In this document: positions 43,869-52,958 of the stretch, piece by piece | Position numbering within the stretch: the first letter of the stretch is position 1 | How the letters are laid out: each line of letters opens with the position of its first letter | Assembly: GCA_050948905.1 (NCBI GenBank) | Contig: JBMNES010000001.1 | Coordinates: 1,736,001-1,800,000, forward strand | Source of the DNA: DTKD01 sp050948905 | GTDB lineage: Bacteria > Armatimonadota > UBA5829 | DNA: 64,000 nucleotides | Reading direction: 5' to 3' | Notes under the pieces: model-generated | The model's database searches: none | What the model saw: the letters and a program-made list of their open reading frames with translations, nothing else | What the model was told of the DNA's origin: nothing | Made by a program: the position numbers and the translations under genes

Positions 43869-45245
43869 ATGGTGCGATTTCGACTTCTATTTGCAGCAAT
43901 CGTAGTAATTATATATTCAACAGGTGTCTTTGCTCAGCAGACTCCGCCGGTTCAGCCCAAAATCCAGCCGACTCCGCTTCCGCCCCAGGTTACTCTGCCC
44001 GAGCCGGAGCAAATACCGTCGGATGTGCCGAATCGGCCGCTGACAGCCGATGAGGCTGCCCGGATCGCCCTAAATCACCAGCCGAGTGTGACCTCAGCCA
44101 AGGCAGGGGTTATAATAGCGGAAGGCGGCAGGAGCCGTGCTAAATCCGCGCTCCTGCCGAGCCTTGCGGCCTCTGGGAGCTACACAAGTGTTGCGCTATC
44201 TCCGGTAGGAATCGTGCCTGGCAGCGGCACCGCTTCAGGATATCAGTTGACCGCCAACATCAGGCAGCTTATCTTCGATTTTAATCACACCCGAGACCTG
44301 GCCAGGCAGGCGTCTCAGAAATTGCGCGCTGCTAATGCCAATATGACCAGGGTGGAATCCGACACCGTGCTGCGAGTAAAGCAAGCGTTTTACAATTATG
44401 CTCAGAATATACAATTAGTCAAAGTAAACGAGGCAAATGTACAGAACGCACAGAGCCATCTCGCGTTAGCGCAGGCTCGGCTTGATGCGGGTGTTGGCTT
44501 GCCTGCAGATGTGGTTCGCGCTCAAACAGCCGCTGCAGACGCCATATTCAGCCTTAATCTCGCTCGAAATGCGGCTTCGGTCGCTGAGGTATCTCTAGCT
44601 GAACTAATGGGAATAGACCCTCGCACTCCTATAATCCCGCAAGATGCCAACGAGCCCGATATCCCCAGTGACGACCCCGCGGCTTTGACTCAACAGGCGC
44701 TGAAGGATCGACCTGAAATGGCTCAGGCTCAGGCCAACCTGTCAGCAGCCGGCTACTCCGTGAGCGCGGCCAAAACATCCAACTCCCCCGCCATTTCCGC
44801 CAACACCGGCTGGCTGCAAAGAGGTGCGGGTTTTCCACCAGGCAACGATACAGTCACTTATGGAATTGCCATGCAGTGGACGCCGTTCGATTCTGGTTTA
44901 ACAGCGGGACGCATAGAAGAGGCACGTGGCGCATTGCTGGCCGCGCAGGCTGATCTGGAATCCACAAAACTGTCAGTAACATCCGACGTCTCACAAGCCT
45001 ACCTGAACCTCAAAACAGCGGAGCAGCGGGTGACCACATCAGAAGCCGAAGTGACTAACGCTCTAGAGGCGTTGAGGCTGGTAGAGGGCCGCTACAAAGC
45101 CGGGTTAGGGACGTTTCTGGATGTGCTCGACGCCCAGACCGCATTCATCAAAGCGGACAGCAACAAAGTAAACGCCAGATTCTCAGTAGACCAGGCAAGA
45201 GCTGCCCTGGCCCACGCCATCGGCCAGCCTCTGCAGAATCAATAA
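43869..45245 (+). CDS. TolC-like outer-membrane efflux protein
   Basis: 458 residues. A signal peptide (about 1-22, ending VFAQQ) and a proline-rich linker are followed by two outer-membrane-efflux repeats (about 55-240 and 260-455). Helix segments include the ALADARLDAGVGLPADVVRAQ-like hairpin and the second repeat's YKAGLGTFLDVLDAQ. It forms the trimeric outer-membrane duct for the adaptor and pump. AAGGAAG lies 2-3 bases before the ATG. It follows marR by 43 bp and completes a four-gene export operon; shows that the cell has an outer membrane. Confidence 0.92.
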   Translation: MVRFRLLFAAIVVIIYSTGVFAQQTPPVQPKIQPTPLPPQVTLPEPEQIPSDVPNRPLTADEAARIALNHQPSVTSAKAGVIIAEGGRSRAKSALLPSLAASGSYTSVALSPVGIVPGSGTASGYQLTANIRQLIFDFNHTRDLARQASQKLRAANANMTRVESDTVLRVKQAFYNYAQNIQLVKVNEANVQNAQSHLALAQARLDAGVGLPADVVRAQTAAADAIFSLNLARNAASVAEVSLAELMGIDPRTPIIPQDANEPDIPSDDPAALTQQALKDRPEMAQAQANLSAAGYSVSAAKTSNSPAISANTGWLQRGAGFPPGNDTVTYGIAMQWTPFDSGLTAGRIEEARGALLAAQADLESTKLSVTSDVSQAYLNLKTAEQRVTTSEAEVTNALEALRLVEGRYKAGLGTFLDVLDAQTAFIKADSNKVNARFSVDQARAALAHAIGQPLQNQ

Positions 45246-45284
45246 TAAATCGCAGAATATGCTCAGCGCGCAATGGCAATATGC

Positions 45285-45290
45285 TATCAT
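45285..45290 (+). promoter_or_regulatory. Extended -10 box of the acetyltransferase gene
   Basis: TGCTATCAT (TATCAT at 45285-45290) ends 6 bases before an ATG with no Shine-Dalgarno; predicts a transcript starting at or next to the start codon. Confidence 0.5.
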
Positions 45291-45296
45291 ATAGCC

Positions 45297-45854
45297 ATGC
45301 CCGACATCATTCCCATAACCATGTTCCGCGACAACCTGGACCACATTCCCCAGCACCAATTGCCTGCGGGGTTCTCGATTCGCAATTTCAGGCGTGGCGA
45401 AGGGGAACTATGGGCGCAAATCGGAGCTGACGCAGGTGGGTTTGGCTCCTTTGATGAGGGAATGGCGAGGTTCGACGCTGAGTTCGCCTTCCAGATAGAC
45501 GAGATGGAGAGCAGGTGTTTCTTCATCGTCGACGACACCACTTCTCACGCCGTCGGCACTGCAATGGCCTGGTTCGACCCGGATTTTAACGGAGAGCTCT
45601 GCGGCAGAGTTCACTGGGTGGCGATTATCCCCGAGTATCAGGGCAAAGGCCTCGCAAAACCGCTCATCTCCACAGTACTCAACAGGATGTCGGAATCCCA
45701 CGACTGCGCAGTTCTGGGCACCCAGACCTTCAGGTGGAAGGCCGTCAAATTATATCTGGACTTCGGCTTTAAGCCCTATTTTATACACCCGACTTGCCCT
45801 GCAGCGTGGAGAGAACTTTTGTCCAGATTCAACCTGCCAGATATGGGATCCTGA
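45297..45854 (+). CDS. GNAT-family N-acetyltransferase
   Basis: 185 residues. Acetyl-CoA-dependent transferase of unknown substrate. Strand-loop features are RNFRRGEGELWAQIG near the start, CGRVHWVAIIPEYQGKGLAKPLI with the QGKGLA pyrophosphate-binding loop, and a C-terminal LYLDFGFKPYF strand typical of GNATs. ATG 45297 is chosen because of the -10 box just before it. An in-frame ATG at 45273 would add 8 residues (MAICYHIA) and lies upstream of that box; neither has a Shine-Dalgarno. Confidence 0.85.
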   Translation: MPDIIPITMFRDNLDHIPQHQLPAGFSIRNFRRGEGELWAQIGADAGGFGSFDEGMARFDAEFAFQIDEMESRCFFIVDDTTSHAVGTAMAWFDPDFNGELCGRVHWVAIIPEYQGKGLAKPLISTVLNRMSESHDCAVLGTQTFRWKAVKLYLDFGFKPYFIHPTCPAAWRELLSRFNLPDMGS

Positions 45855-46020
45855 CAACCGATTTAACACTCATCAGTTGACATGATGGATTTTACGGAAT
45901 AACATACCTGTTGGGCCATTGCGCCATAACCGGAACAATGCGTCCAACAATCGCGTCAAAGCAATACAAACGGGTCAGCCTCCTCGGTTGATCCCACAAA
46001 TGGGAAAGCAGAATACCTCA

Positions 46021-46776
46021 ATGAGTCACGAAGCGTCTACGTACGAACAGATCGCGGACGGTATAGCCTCGTACGCCGGCGAGAGCGGCGGGGATGTACA
46101 GCGTTACATAGTGGCTCCCGCGATGCTCGAAATGATAGGGGCCGCTACCGGCAAGGAGATTCTCGATCTATATTGCGGAGCTGGTTATTTTTCGCGCCGC
46201 CTCGCAGCGCTTGGCGCTAATGTAACCGCAGTCGACAACTCCGACAGATTGGTCGGCATTGCAAGGGAGATCAACTCCAGAGAACGCTGCACCATACAGT
46301 ACGCGGTCGCCGAAGCCAACGATTTGTCGGTGATAGAAGACAGCATGTTCGACGATATCGTCTGCAATATGGGTCTGACGAATACGCGGGACCTGGCGGG
46401 CACTGTAGCGGCGCTGGCGAGACTGGTCAAGCTGGGCGGGAGGTTTATCTTCTCGATAGCCCATCCGTGTTTCAGTATGCCGGATGCCTGTTGGATAAAG
46501 GACCCGGACGGCAGGATGCTCTATGAGGCAGTGGACAACTACTACGCCGAGCGCTGGTGGCTTTCCGACCTTGCTGGGCCGGTAAAGGAGAGAAACAGGG
46601 TCAAGCATCGCACCTTGTCAACTTATGTCAATGCTTTGAGCGCTCGCGGCTTCAACGTGCGCCGAATATCGGAGCCGAGACCGACTCAGGAAGTGCTTAC
46701 CTTAAAACCGCACCTGGCTATCTTCGAGAGAGTGCCTGCCGCGATGGTGATTGAAGCCATATTCCCATATCTCTAA
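46021..46776 (+). CDS. SAM-dependent class I methyltransferase
   Basis: 251 residues from the ATG at 46021. Motif I is ILDLYCGAGYFSRRL with VTAVDNS as the acidic strand. NMGLTNT and GGRFIFSIAHPCF follow as motifs II-III. A C-terminal part (KHRTLSTYVNALSARGF) resembles UbiE/Coq5-like enzymes and methyltransferase_11 proteins. Substrate unknown. The frame is open for 34 further codons upstream (from 45919), with no good Shine-Dalgarno at any start, so the N-terminus is uncertain. The small membrane protein gene starts 10 bases after its stop. Confidence 0.85.
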   Translation: MSHEASTYEQIADGIASYAGESGGDVQRYIVAPAMLEMIGAATGKEILDLYCGAGYFSRRLAALGANVTAVDNSDRLVGIAREINSRERCTIQYAVAEANDLSVIEDSMFDDIVCNMGLTNTRDLAGTVAALARLVKLGGRFIFSIAHPCFSMPDACWIKDPDGRMLYEAVDNYYAERWWLSDLAGPVKERNRVKHRTLSTYVNALSARGFNVRRISEPRPTQEVLTLKPHLAIFERVPAAMVIEAIFPYL

Positions 46777-46786
46777 AAATTTCTTA

Positions 46787-47188
46787 ATGCAAAATAACGC
46801 TACATCCAGATACGGGCATTTCGCTGCATTAGCGGTGGTTGTCTTTCTTTTATTGGGTTTAGCGTTCGCCCCTCGCCCTGCCACAGACATACCAGTGCAG
46901 GAGATCCTCCAAAAAGCAAATGAATTGAGCCGGGATACCTCAGATATTCCGCCTGAACTTATCGGAGACCAACTGCGCGCTGGCTGCATGCCGGTGCTGG
47001 CAGGACAGTCGAGAGTCAACAATAGCCTTACCTGGGCCATTCGCCTCAAGCCGCCACATCGACGCTATCCCTGGATAGCTGTTTGGGTCGACCAAAACAA
47101 CAATCACATCGTCGCCTGGAAGCGCTGGGACCGACCGGGCAGGCGAGCTATTGTCGTTCAGCAATCCTGCGCAAACATCTGCCCCTGA
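46787..47188 (+). CDS. Small membrane-anchored protein of unknown function
   Basis: 133 residues. A membrane helix (about 11-28, LAVVVFLLLGLAFAP) is followed by an extracytoplasmic domain. It contains IPVQEILQKANELSRDTSD and a strand-rich part (YPWIAVWVDQNNNHIVAWKRWD). The latter recalls the beta-sheet of outer-membrane lipoprotein-sorting or RseB-like domains, but it is too short to assign. Starts 10 bases after the methyltransferase stop without a Shine-Dalgarno, so translation may depend on re-initiation. A TTG at 46751 would add 12 residues. Confidence 0.6.
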   Translation: MQNNATSRYGHFAALAVVVFLLLGLAFAPRPATDIPVQEILQKANELSRDTSDIPPELIGDQLRAGCMPVLAGQSRVNNSLTWAIRLKPPHRRYPWIAVWVDQNNNHIVAWKRWDRPGRRAIVVQQSCANICP

Positions 47189-47276
47189 ATCACTCACGCC
47201 GATCGACCTCATATTTACTGTTTGGGTCTTAGTGTGACGGGTAAATAATGGTCAACAAAGCCAGCGGAGGCGACGA

Positions 47277-47507
47277 GTGAGCGTGCAGGACGAAGCCATC
47301 ACATTAATGGTCCAAAACGCGATAGCCGCAGACAGGCGCATTTCAGGCCAGGCGATTGTGGTCCGCGTAGCTAAGGGCGAGGTGTTTTTAAAGGGTATTG
47401 TCGACAAAGATGACCAGAAGGAGATGGCCATTCTTGTAGCACGCGGCACACCTGGTGTCCGACACGTCGTCGCAGACGAACTACAGGTAAAAGAGGCCCC
47501 TAAATGA
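47277..47507 (+). CDS. Single BON-domain protein
   Basis: 76 residues, one complete BON domain (ALTLMVQNAI-like helix, VVRVAKGEVFLKGIVD strand pair, GVRHVVADELQV). No signal peptide, so probably cytosolic. BON domains bind membranes or phospholipids, or mediate subunit contacts. GTG start with GGAGG 6 bases upstream. Its last 4 bases overlap the GH94 gene (ATGA), an unusual partner. Confidence 0.8.
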   Translation: MSVQDEAITLMVQNAIAADRRISGQAIVVRVAKGEVFLKGIVDKDDQKEMAILVARGTPGVRHVVADELQVKEAPK

Positions 47508-49945
47508 GCTACGGCCAGTTTTCCAGCGATGGGCGAGAATATATCGTTACCCGTCCGGATACGCCTCGGCCGTGGGTCAACTATCTCACCAACGGCCGCT
47601 ACTGTGCGATCTGTTCGCAGACGGGTGGGGGGCACTCGTTTTTCGAGACCTCTGGCTACAACCGCATAACCCGCGAATACGCCCCCCTGGTGCTGATGCA
47701 AGACAGGCCGGGGCGCTATATTTTTTTGCGGGACGCGGACACGGGGGAATACTGGAGCGCGAACTGGCAGCCGATGTGTGGGGATATCTCCAACTTCGAA
47801 GCGCGCCACGGCATGGGATACACCAAAGTCAGCTACTCTTCACATGGGATAGATAGCTCAATCACATATTACGTGCCGCCCAGAGACGACTGCGAAGTAT
47901 GGATGGTCACGTTAAAAAATGCCTCGGACAAGCCCCGTCGTATCCAGGCGTTCCCTTACGTCAAATGGGACCTTGCCAACTACGCCTACAACGCAGTGGA
48001 GGCAAATTTCTCCGTGCTGTTCAACGAGGCGTCGGTTGAACAGGATACCATATTCGCCACCACCCGGTTTTGGAATATCACAAGCGGTTCGGTGACGGGC
48101 AACCCAAACGCGAGATGGGATAAATGGGCCTTTATGACCTCCAGCGCTCCGGTCGAGGGCTTCGACTGTTTCGACGAGGAGTTTATGGGGATGTATCGGG
48201 GGCTGCATCAGCCGCAGGCCATTGAGGACGGCAAACTCCGTAATAGTCAGGGCTGCGGCAGAGATATAATGGCCGCATTGCAGCATAGTTTCGAGATTGC
48301 CGCTGGCGAAGAAGTGCAATTCATCGTCCTGGTGGGCGTTGTCCATAGAACGGAAGAAGCGTTATCCCTGAAGCGCAGATACGACAGCTGGGAAGAGGCC
48401 CAGCGCGGCCTCGACGAAGTGCACAACTACTGGGAGTATTATCTAGATCGGACGCTGGTCGACACTCCAGGCGACGAGTTCAATCTGTCTGTAAATATCT
48501 GGAATAAATACCAGGCCTGGGTCACTTCGCGATGGAGCAGAATGGACTCATACTACATCGGCGGGGGGTCGATCATCGGATGGCGCGACAGTTGGCAGGA
48601 TATGCTCGCCATTCTCCCAAACGACACAGATTGGGCGCGGGAGCGCGTGCGATATTTGCTCGAACACCAGTTCCAGGACGGCAGCACCCTGCACAACTGG
48701 GACCCGCTTACGGATATTGGGGTCAAAACAGGCCATTCCGACGACCCAATGTGGCTGGTGCAGGGAGTGGTCGAATACTTTAAAGAGACCGGGGATTTAG
48801 TCTTTCTCGACGAATCCGTGCGCTACTACGACAGCGGCTCCGAGACTGTGCGACAGCATCTGGTCAGAGCATTAGATTATACGCTGGCCCATATGAGCGA
48901 TCGCGGCATCCCCCTTATAATGGCGGCCGACTGGAACGACGGGCTGGATTATGTTGGTCGGCAGGGCAGGGGAGAAAGCACTATGGTCGCGGCGCAATTG
49001 GCGTGGATGCTTAAAGAGACGGCCTCGCTTATGTGGTTCATCGGCAGCGACTCGCTTGCAGATCGTTACATTGAGGAACGCGACAAGCTGATCCGCAGCA
49101 TCAATCAATATCTGTGGGATGGAGACTGGTATATTCGCGGCACTCGTGATGACGGCGAGGCGTTCGGGTCTTCCCGCAACATAGAGGGTCGCATATATAT
49201 AAACGCTCAGTCGTGGCTGGTGATGGGGAGCGCAGCCCCAAGAAAACGAGCCATCAAGTGCATGGATGCGGTCAAAAAATACCTCGACACCGACTACGGC
49301 CCCGCGCTGTTCTTGCCCGCCTACCATGAGCCGGACCCTAAAATCGGCATTATATCCCGCTTTGCGCCTGGCACAAAGGAGAATGGCACCATCTTTTGCC
49401 ACCCGACGTGCTGGGTGATTATGGCCGAGTGCGTGCTGGGCAGGGGCGCTGAAGCTTATGAGTATTGGAAAAAGGTTTCGTTTATACACAGGGGTATGGA
49501 GCCGGAAGTCTACAAAGTCGAGCCTTATGTATATTCGGAATATGTCCACGGCCCTGACTCTCACTACTTCGGCCAGGGTGAGTTCAGTTGGACGACGGGT
49601 ACGGCGAGTTGGATGTGGAAGGTCTGTCTGGACTGGATATTAGGGGTTAGAGCGGAGATTCGTGGATTGCTCGTCGATCCGTGTATTCCCCCGGAGTGGG
49701 ACTCGTTTACAGTCACCCGCCGTTTCCGCAAGGCGACCTATGAGATCGAGGTCCATAATCCCGACCACGTTTCGCAGGGGATACGCGAGGTATGGGTCGA
49801 TGGCGAGCGGCAGCCTTCACATTTGCTGCCGGTATTCCCGGCGGCTACGACGCACCAGGTAAAAGTAGTGATGGGAAAGCCGATTGGAACCGGGGAGTTT
49901 ACAGAGGACGATCAGCCTGTGGCTGCGCACGCAGAGGCTGAATAG
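47504..49945 (+). CDS. GH94 glycoside phosphorylase (cellobiose/chitobiose phosphorylase-like)
   Basis: 813 residues, the length of stand-alone GH94 phosphorylases. These cytosolic enzymes split beta-linked glucosides with phosphate to give sugar-1-phosphate, saving ATP. An N-terminal beta-sandwich (about 1-280) is followed by an (alpha/alpha)6 barrel. AADWNDGLDYVG carries the general acid Asp479, and WTTGTASWMWKV the phosphate-binding Thr-Gly. FAPGTKENG and HPTCWVIMAE line the site. Cellobiose, laminaribiose, chitobiose or other substrates cannot be told apart here. No signal peptide. Coupled to the BON gene. Confidence 0.9.
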   Translation: MSYGQFSSDGREYIVTRPDTPRPWVNYLTNGRYCAICSQTGGGHSFFETSGYNRITREYAPLVLMQDRPGRYIFLRDADTGEYWSANWQPMCGDISNFEARHGMGYTKVSYSSHGIDSSITYYVPPRDDCEVWMVTLKNASDKPRRIQAFPYVKWDLANYAYNAVEANFSVLFNEASVEQDTIFATTRFWNITSGSVTGNPNARWDKWAFMTSSAPVEGFDCFDEEFMGMYRGLHQPQAIEDGKLRNSQGCGRDIMAALQHSFEIAAGEEVQFIVLVGVVHRTEEALSLKRRYDSWEEAQRGLDEVHNYWEYYLDRTLVDTPGDEFNLSVNIWNKYQAWVTSRWSRMDSYYIGGGSIIGWRDSWQDMLAILPNDTDWARERVRYLLEHQFQDGSTLHNWDPLTDIGVKTGHSDDPMWLVQGVVEYFKETGDLVFLDESVRYYDSGSETVRQHLVRALDYTLAHMSDRGIPLIMAADWNDGLDYVGRQGRGESTMVAAQLAWMLKETASLMWFIGSDSLADRYIEERDKLIRSINQYLWDGDWYIRGTRDDGEAFGSSRNIEGRIYINAQSWLVMGSAAPRKRAIKCMDAVKKYLDTDYGPALFLPAYHEPDPKIGIISRFAPGTKENGTIFCHPTCWVIMAECVLGRGAEAYEYWKKVSFIHRGMEPEVYKVEPYVYSEYVHGPDSHYFGQGEFSWTTGTASWMWKVCLDWILGVRAEIRGLLVDPCIPPEWDSFTVTRRFRKATYEIEVHNPDHVSQGIREVWVDGERQPSHLLPVFPAATTHQVKVVMGKPIGTGEFTEDDQPVAAHAEAE

Positions 49946-50063
49946 ACCGCTGCCCGCCTGCTTTCGAATTCTTGCTTCTAGACTGATGCTTGTCAGAATG
50001 TTACAATATCGCCGAAGCAAGCGGGGTAGTACCGCTGATTGTTCCGGCGAGGTGGTGGCCTGG

Positions 50064-50516
50064 ATGTTCAAATCTTATGATGAAATGCTCGAAGAACTCG
50101 AAAGGGAAATGCGGCGAGTCTCAGACGACGTGCTTTTGCAGGTGTTCCGGGTCTCCGGGATGGCGGGGGAACTCTGGACTCCACGTGTCGATGTCTATGA
50201 GACGGCAGACGACGTTATCGTAAAAGTCTGCGCCGCTGGGCTGGCGCCGGATCAGATTGAGCTGACAATTTCTGCCGATAACAGGTTTCTGACAATGCGG
50301 GGGCTGCGCATCGAACAAGATGAAGACAGGGCGGAACGCATACGCTATTATCAACTGGAAGTCTATTATGGCCCATTCGAGCGCGTCATCGCACTGCCGC
50401 CGGACATCCCGTTGCAAAGAGACAATCTCAGCGCCACTTATAAAGATGGATTCCTGAAGGTGGTGCTGCCTAAGAGACAGCCTGCGCGGGAAGCGCGGTC
50501 TATAGATATAGAATAG
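50064..50516 (+). CDS. Hsp20/alpha-crystallin-family small heat-shock protein
   Basis: 150 residues. ATP-independent chaperone that holds unfolding proteins. The alpha-crystallin domain (about 38-140) starts at WTPRVDVYETADDVIVKV. It continues with GLAPDQIELTISADNRFLTMRG and ends in the ATYKDGFLKVVLPK strand. ATG 50064 is chosen from protein shape; the nearest purine-rich site is GAGG 12 bases upstream, and the frame is open another 60 codons. Followed by lon 16 bp later, so holdase and protease are probably co-expressed. No CIRCE-type inverted repeat was seen upstream. Confidence 0.88.
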   Translation: MFKSYDEMLEELEREMRRVSDDVLLQVFRVSGMAGELWTPRVDVYETADDVIVKVCAAGLAPDQIELTISADNRFLTMRGLRIEQDEDRAERIRYYQLEVYYGPFERVIALPPDIPLQRDNLSATYKDGFLKVVLPKRQPAREARSIDIE

Positions 50517-50532
50517 ACGCTAGAGGAGACGA

Positions 50533-52929
50533 ATGGATATAGAAGTCGGAGCGGAAAAGACGGATTTCACAACGGTAGATCGCAATGTGGTCATACCTGA
50601 GGAATTGAGTCTGTTGCCGATCAAGGATACGGTGCTTTTCCCGATGGTGGTGATGCCGCTTATCGTGTCGAGGGAAAGCTCGATGAAGCTCGTGGACGAT
50701 GCCGTGGTCAGCGATTCGCGCATCATCGCCTTGTCCACGTTAAAGGACCCCAACATCGAGGCTCCGGGTATCGACGACGTATACCCTATCGGCGTGGCGG
50801 CGGCTATACATACTATGCTGAGGCTGCCGGAACACCAGAGGCTGATTATACAGGGGCTGAAGCGAATTCGCATTAAGGAGTGCATCCAGACCGAGCCTTA
50901 TCTGAGGGTTAAGATCGAGGAGATTCCGGAGGTCGCCGATTGGACCGAGGAAGAAAAGGTAGAGATCGAAGCACTGCGTCGCAATGTGGCGGAGCATTTT
51001 CAGAAGGTGGTCAGTCTGTCCTCCGGGCTGCCCGATGAGCTGCAGAGCATCGCAACCTCGATAATGAAACCGGGTGTGCTCGCCGATACGGTCGCGCTGC
51101 ATTTACCGATATCCATTCCCGAAAAACAGGCGCTGCTGGAGATGCCAGGCATAAGAGAACGACTCCGGGCGCTGCTGTCTATTCTCGTCCGTGAGGTCGA
51201 AGTCCTCGAACTCGGCAGCAAAATTCAGTCACAGGTCCATTCGGAAATGGGCAAAACACAAAGGGACTACTATCTGCGCGAGCAATTAAAGGCGATCCAG
51301 CGCGAATTAGGCGAAGGTGACGAACGCACGGCGGAAGTCGAGGAATTACGACAGAAAATTGTCGATGCGAAGATGACCGAAGAAGCCGAGAAAGAGGCAA
51401 TGCGCGAGCTTGATCGGCTCAGGCACATGTCTCCGGGCGCGCCTGAATACACGGTCGTAAGGACGTTTATCGACTCTCTCATATCCCTGCCGTGGAACAC
51501 CTATACTGAGGACAACCTCGATATCCCCGAGGTGCATAAGATCCTCAACGAAGATCACTATGGGTTGGATAAGGTCAAGGAGAGGATCCTCGAATATTTG
51601 TCCGTGCGCAAGTTCCGCGAAGCCGGCCAGATGCGGCATCCTATACTATGTTTTGCCGGGCCTCCGGGTGTCGGTAAGACATCCCTCGGCAAGTCGATAG
51701 CTCGCGCGTTGGGCAGAAAATTCGTCAGGATGAGCCTCGGCGGGGTCCGTGACGAGGCCGAGATACGCGGCCACCGGCGCACTTATATCGGCGCGTTGCC
51801 GGGTCAGATCATTCAGGGAATCAAGCGTTCGGAGTCGCATAATCCGGTCTTTATGATGGATGAAATAGACAAGGTGGGTGCGGATTTCCGCGGAGATCCG
51901 TCATCGGCGCTGCTTGAGGTCCTGGACCCGGAGCAGAACTCCACATTCAGAGACCATTATCTTGAGGTCACGTTCGACCTCTCCAAGGTGCTTTTTATCA
52001 CTACGGCGAACGTGCTTGATACCATACTGCCGCCTCTGCGCGACAGAATGGAGATACTCGAGATCGCAGGCTACACCGAAGAGGAAAAGCTGGAAATAGC
52101 TAAACGGCATCTCGTCCCTAAGCAGCTCACCGAACACGGTCTGCAGAAGGGCAAACACATCACATTTCTGGCGACGGGGCTGGCTGAGATTATCCGCGGA
52201 TACACCCGTGAGGCCGGCGTGCGCAACCTTGAGCGGCAGATCGCTACTATATGCAGAAAAGTGGCCAGGGAGTGGGCCGAAGGCAGAACCGATACGGTCA
52301 GAGTGTCTGCGAAACAGGTGGGCGTCTACCTCGGCGTGCCTAGATATTCACAGGAGGAACTCACGGATCGAACCGATGAGCCTGGAGTTGCGGTGGGCCT
52401 GGCCTGGACTCCGACTGGCGGCAGCGTGCTGTTCGTGGAGGCGACGAAAATGCAGGGCGGCAAACAGCTTCTAACCACCGGTCAGCTTGGCGATGTCATG
52501 AAAGAATCCGCACAGGCTGCTCTAAGCTATGTGCGCAGCCACAGCGACGCGCTGGGCATAGATCCCGATTTCTATAAAGATTCGGATATTCACCTGCACG
52601 TGCCCGCCGGCGCGATACCAAAAGACGGGCCGAGCGCTGGTGTCACGATGCTCACAGCTTTAGCCTCGCTGCTTAGTGGCAGAAAGGTCAAGCCGCGAAC
52701 GGCCATGACCGGCGAGATCACCCTCAGGGGCAAGGTGCTTCCGGTGGGCGGCTTGAAAGAGAAGATACTGGCCGCGCGTCGAGCAGGGGTCGAGACTATA
52801 ATAGTGCCAAAAGAGAACCGTAAGGATGTCGAGGAGGAAGTGCCGCAGGACATTCGCGACTCTATGCGCATAGAATATGTCGAAGACGTCAGCCAGGTGC
52901 TTGCAATAGCTCTCGAACCGAAGAAATAA
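50533..52929 (+). CDS. lon: ATP-dependent protease Lon (LonA type)
   Basis: 798 residues, full LonA. N-terminal substrate-binding domain (about 20-215), coiled coil, AAA+ module with Walker A GPPGVGKT at 376-383 and Walker B VFMMDEIDK. The C-terminal protease domain has the Ser701 (PKDGPSAG) and Lys744 (GGLKEKIL) dyad. It degrades misfolded and regulatory proteins in the cytosol. AGAGGAGA lies just before the ATG. It forms a pair with hsp20. Confidence 0.96.
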   Translation: MDIEVGAEKTDFTTVDRNVVIPEELSLLPIKDTVLFPMVVMPLIVSRESSMKLVDDAVVSDSRIIALSTLKDPNIEAPGIDDVYPIGVAAAIHTMLRLPEHQRLIIQGLKRIRIKECIQTEPYLRVKIEEIPEVADWTEEEKVEIEALRRNVAEHFQKVVSLSSGLPDELQSIATSIMKPGVLADTVALHLPISIPEKQALLEMPGIRERLRALLSILVREVEVLELGSKIQSQVHSEMGKTQRDYYLREQLKAIQRELGEGDERTAEVEELRQKIVDAKMTEEAEKEAMRELDRLRHMSPGAPEYTVVRTFIDSLISLPWNTYTEDNLDIPEVHKILNEDHYGLDKVKERILEYLSVRKFREAGQMRHPILCFAGPPGVGKTSLGKSIARALGRKFVRMSLGGVRDEAEIRGHRRTYIGALPGQIIQGIKRSESHNPVFMMDEIDKVGADFRGDPSSALLEVLDPEQNSTFRDHYLEVTFDLSKVLFITTANVLDTILPPLRDRMEILEIAGYTEEEKLEIAKRHLVPKQLTEHGLQKGKHITFLATGLAEIIRGYTREAGVRNLERQIATICRKVAREWAEGRTDTVRVSAKQVGVYLGVPRYSQEELTDRTDEPGVAVGLAWTPTGGSVLFVEATKMQGGKQLLTTGQLGDVMKESAQAALSYVRSHSDALGIDPDFYKDSDIHLHVPAGAIPKDGPSAGVTMLTALASLLSGRKVKPRTAMTGEITLRGKVLPVGGLKEKILAARRAGVETIIVPKENRKDVEEEVPQDIRDSMRIEYVEDVSQVLAIALEPKK

Positions 52930-52958
52930 ATAATCCTGTCTGCGGCGAAGATTCTGGA

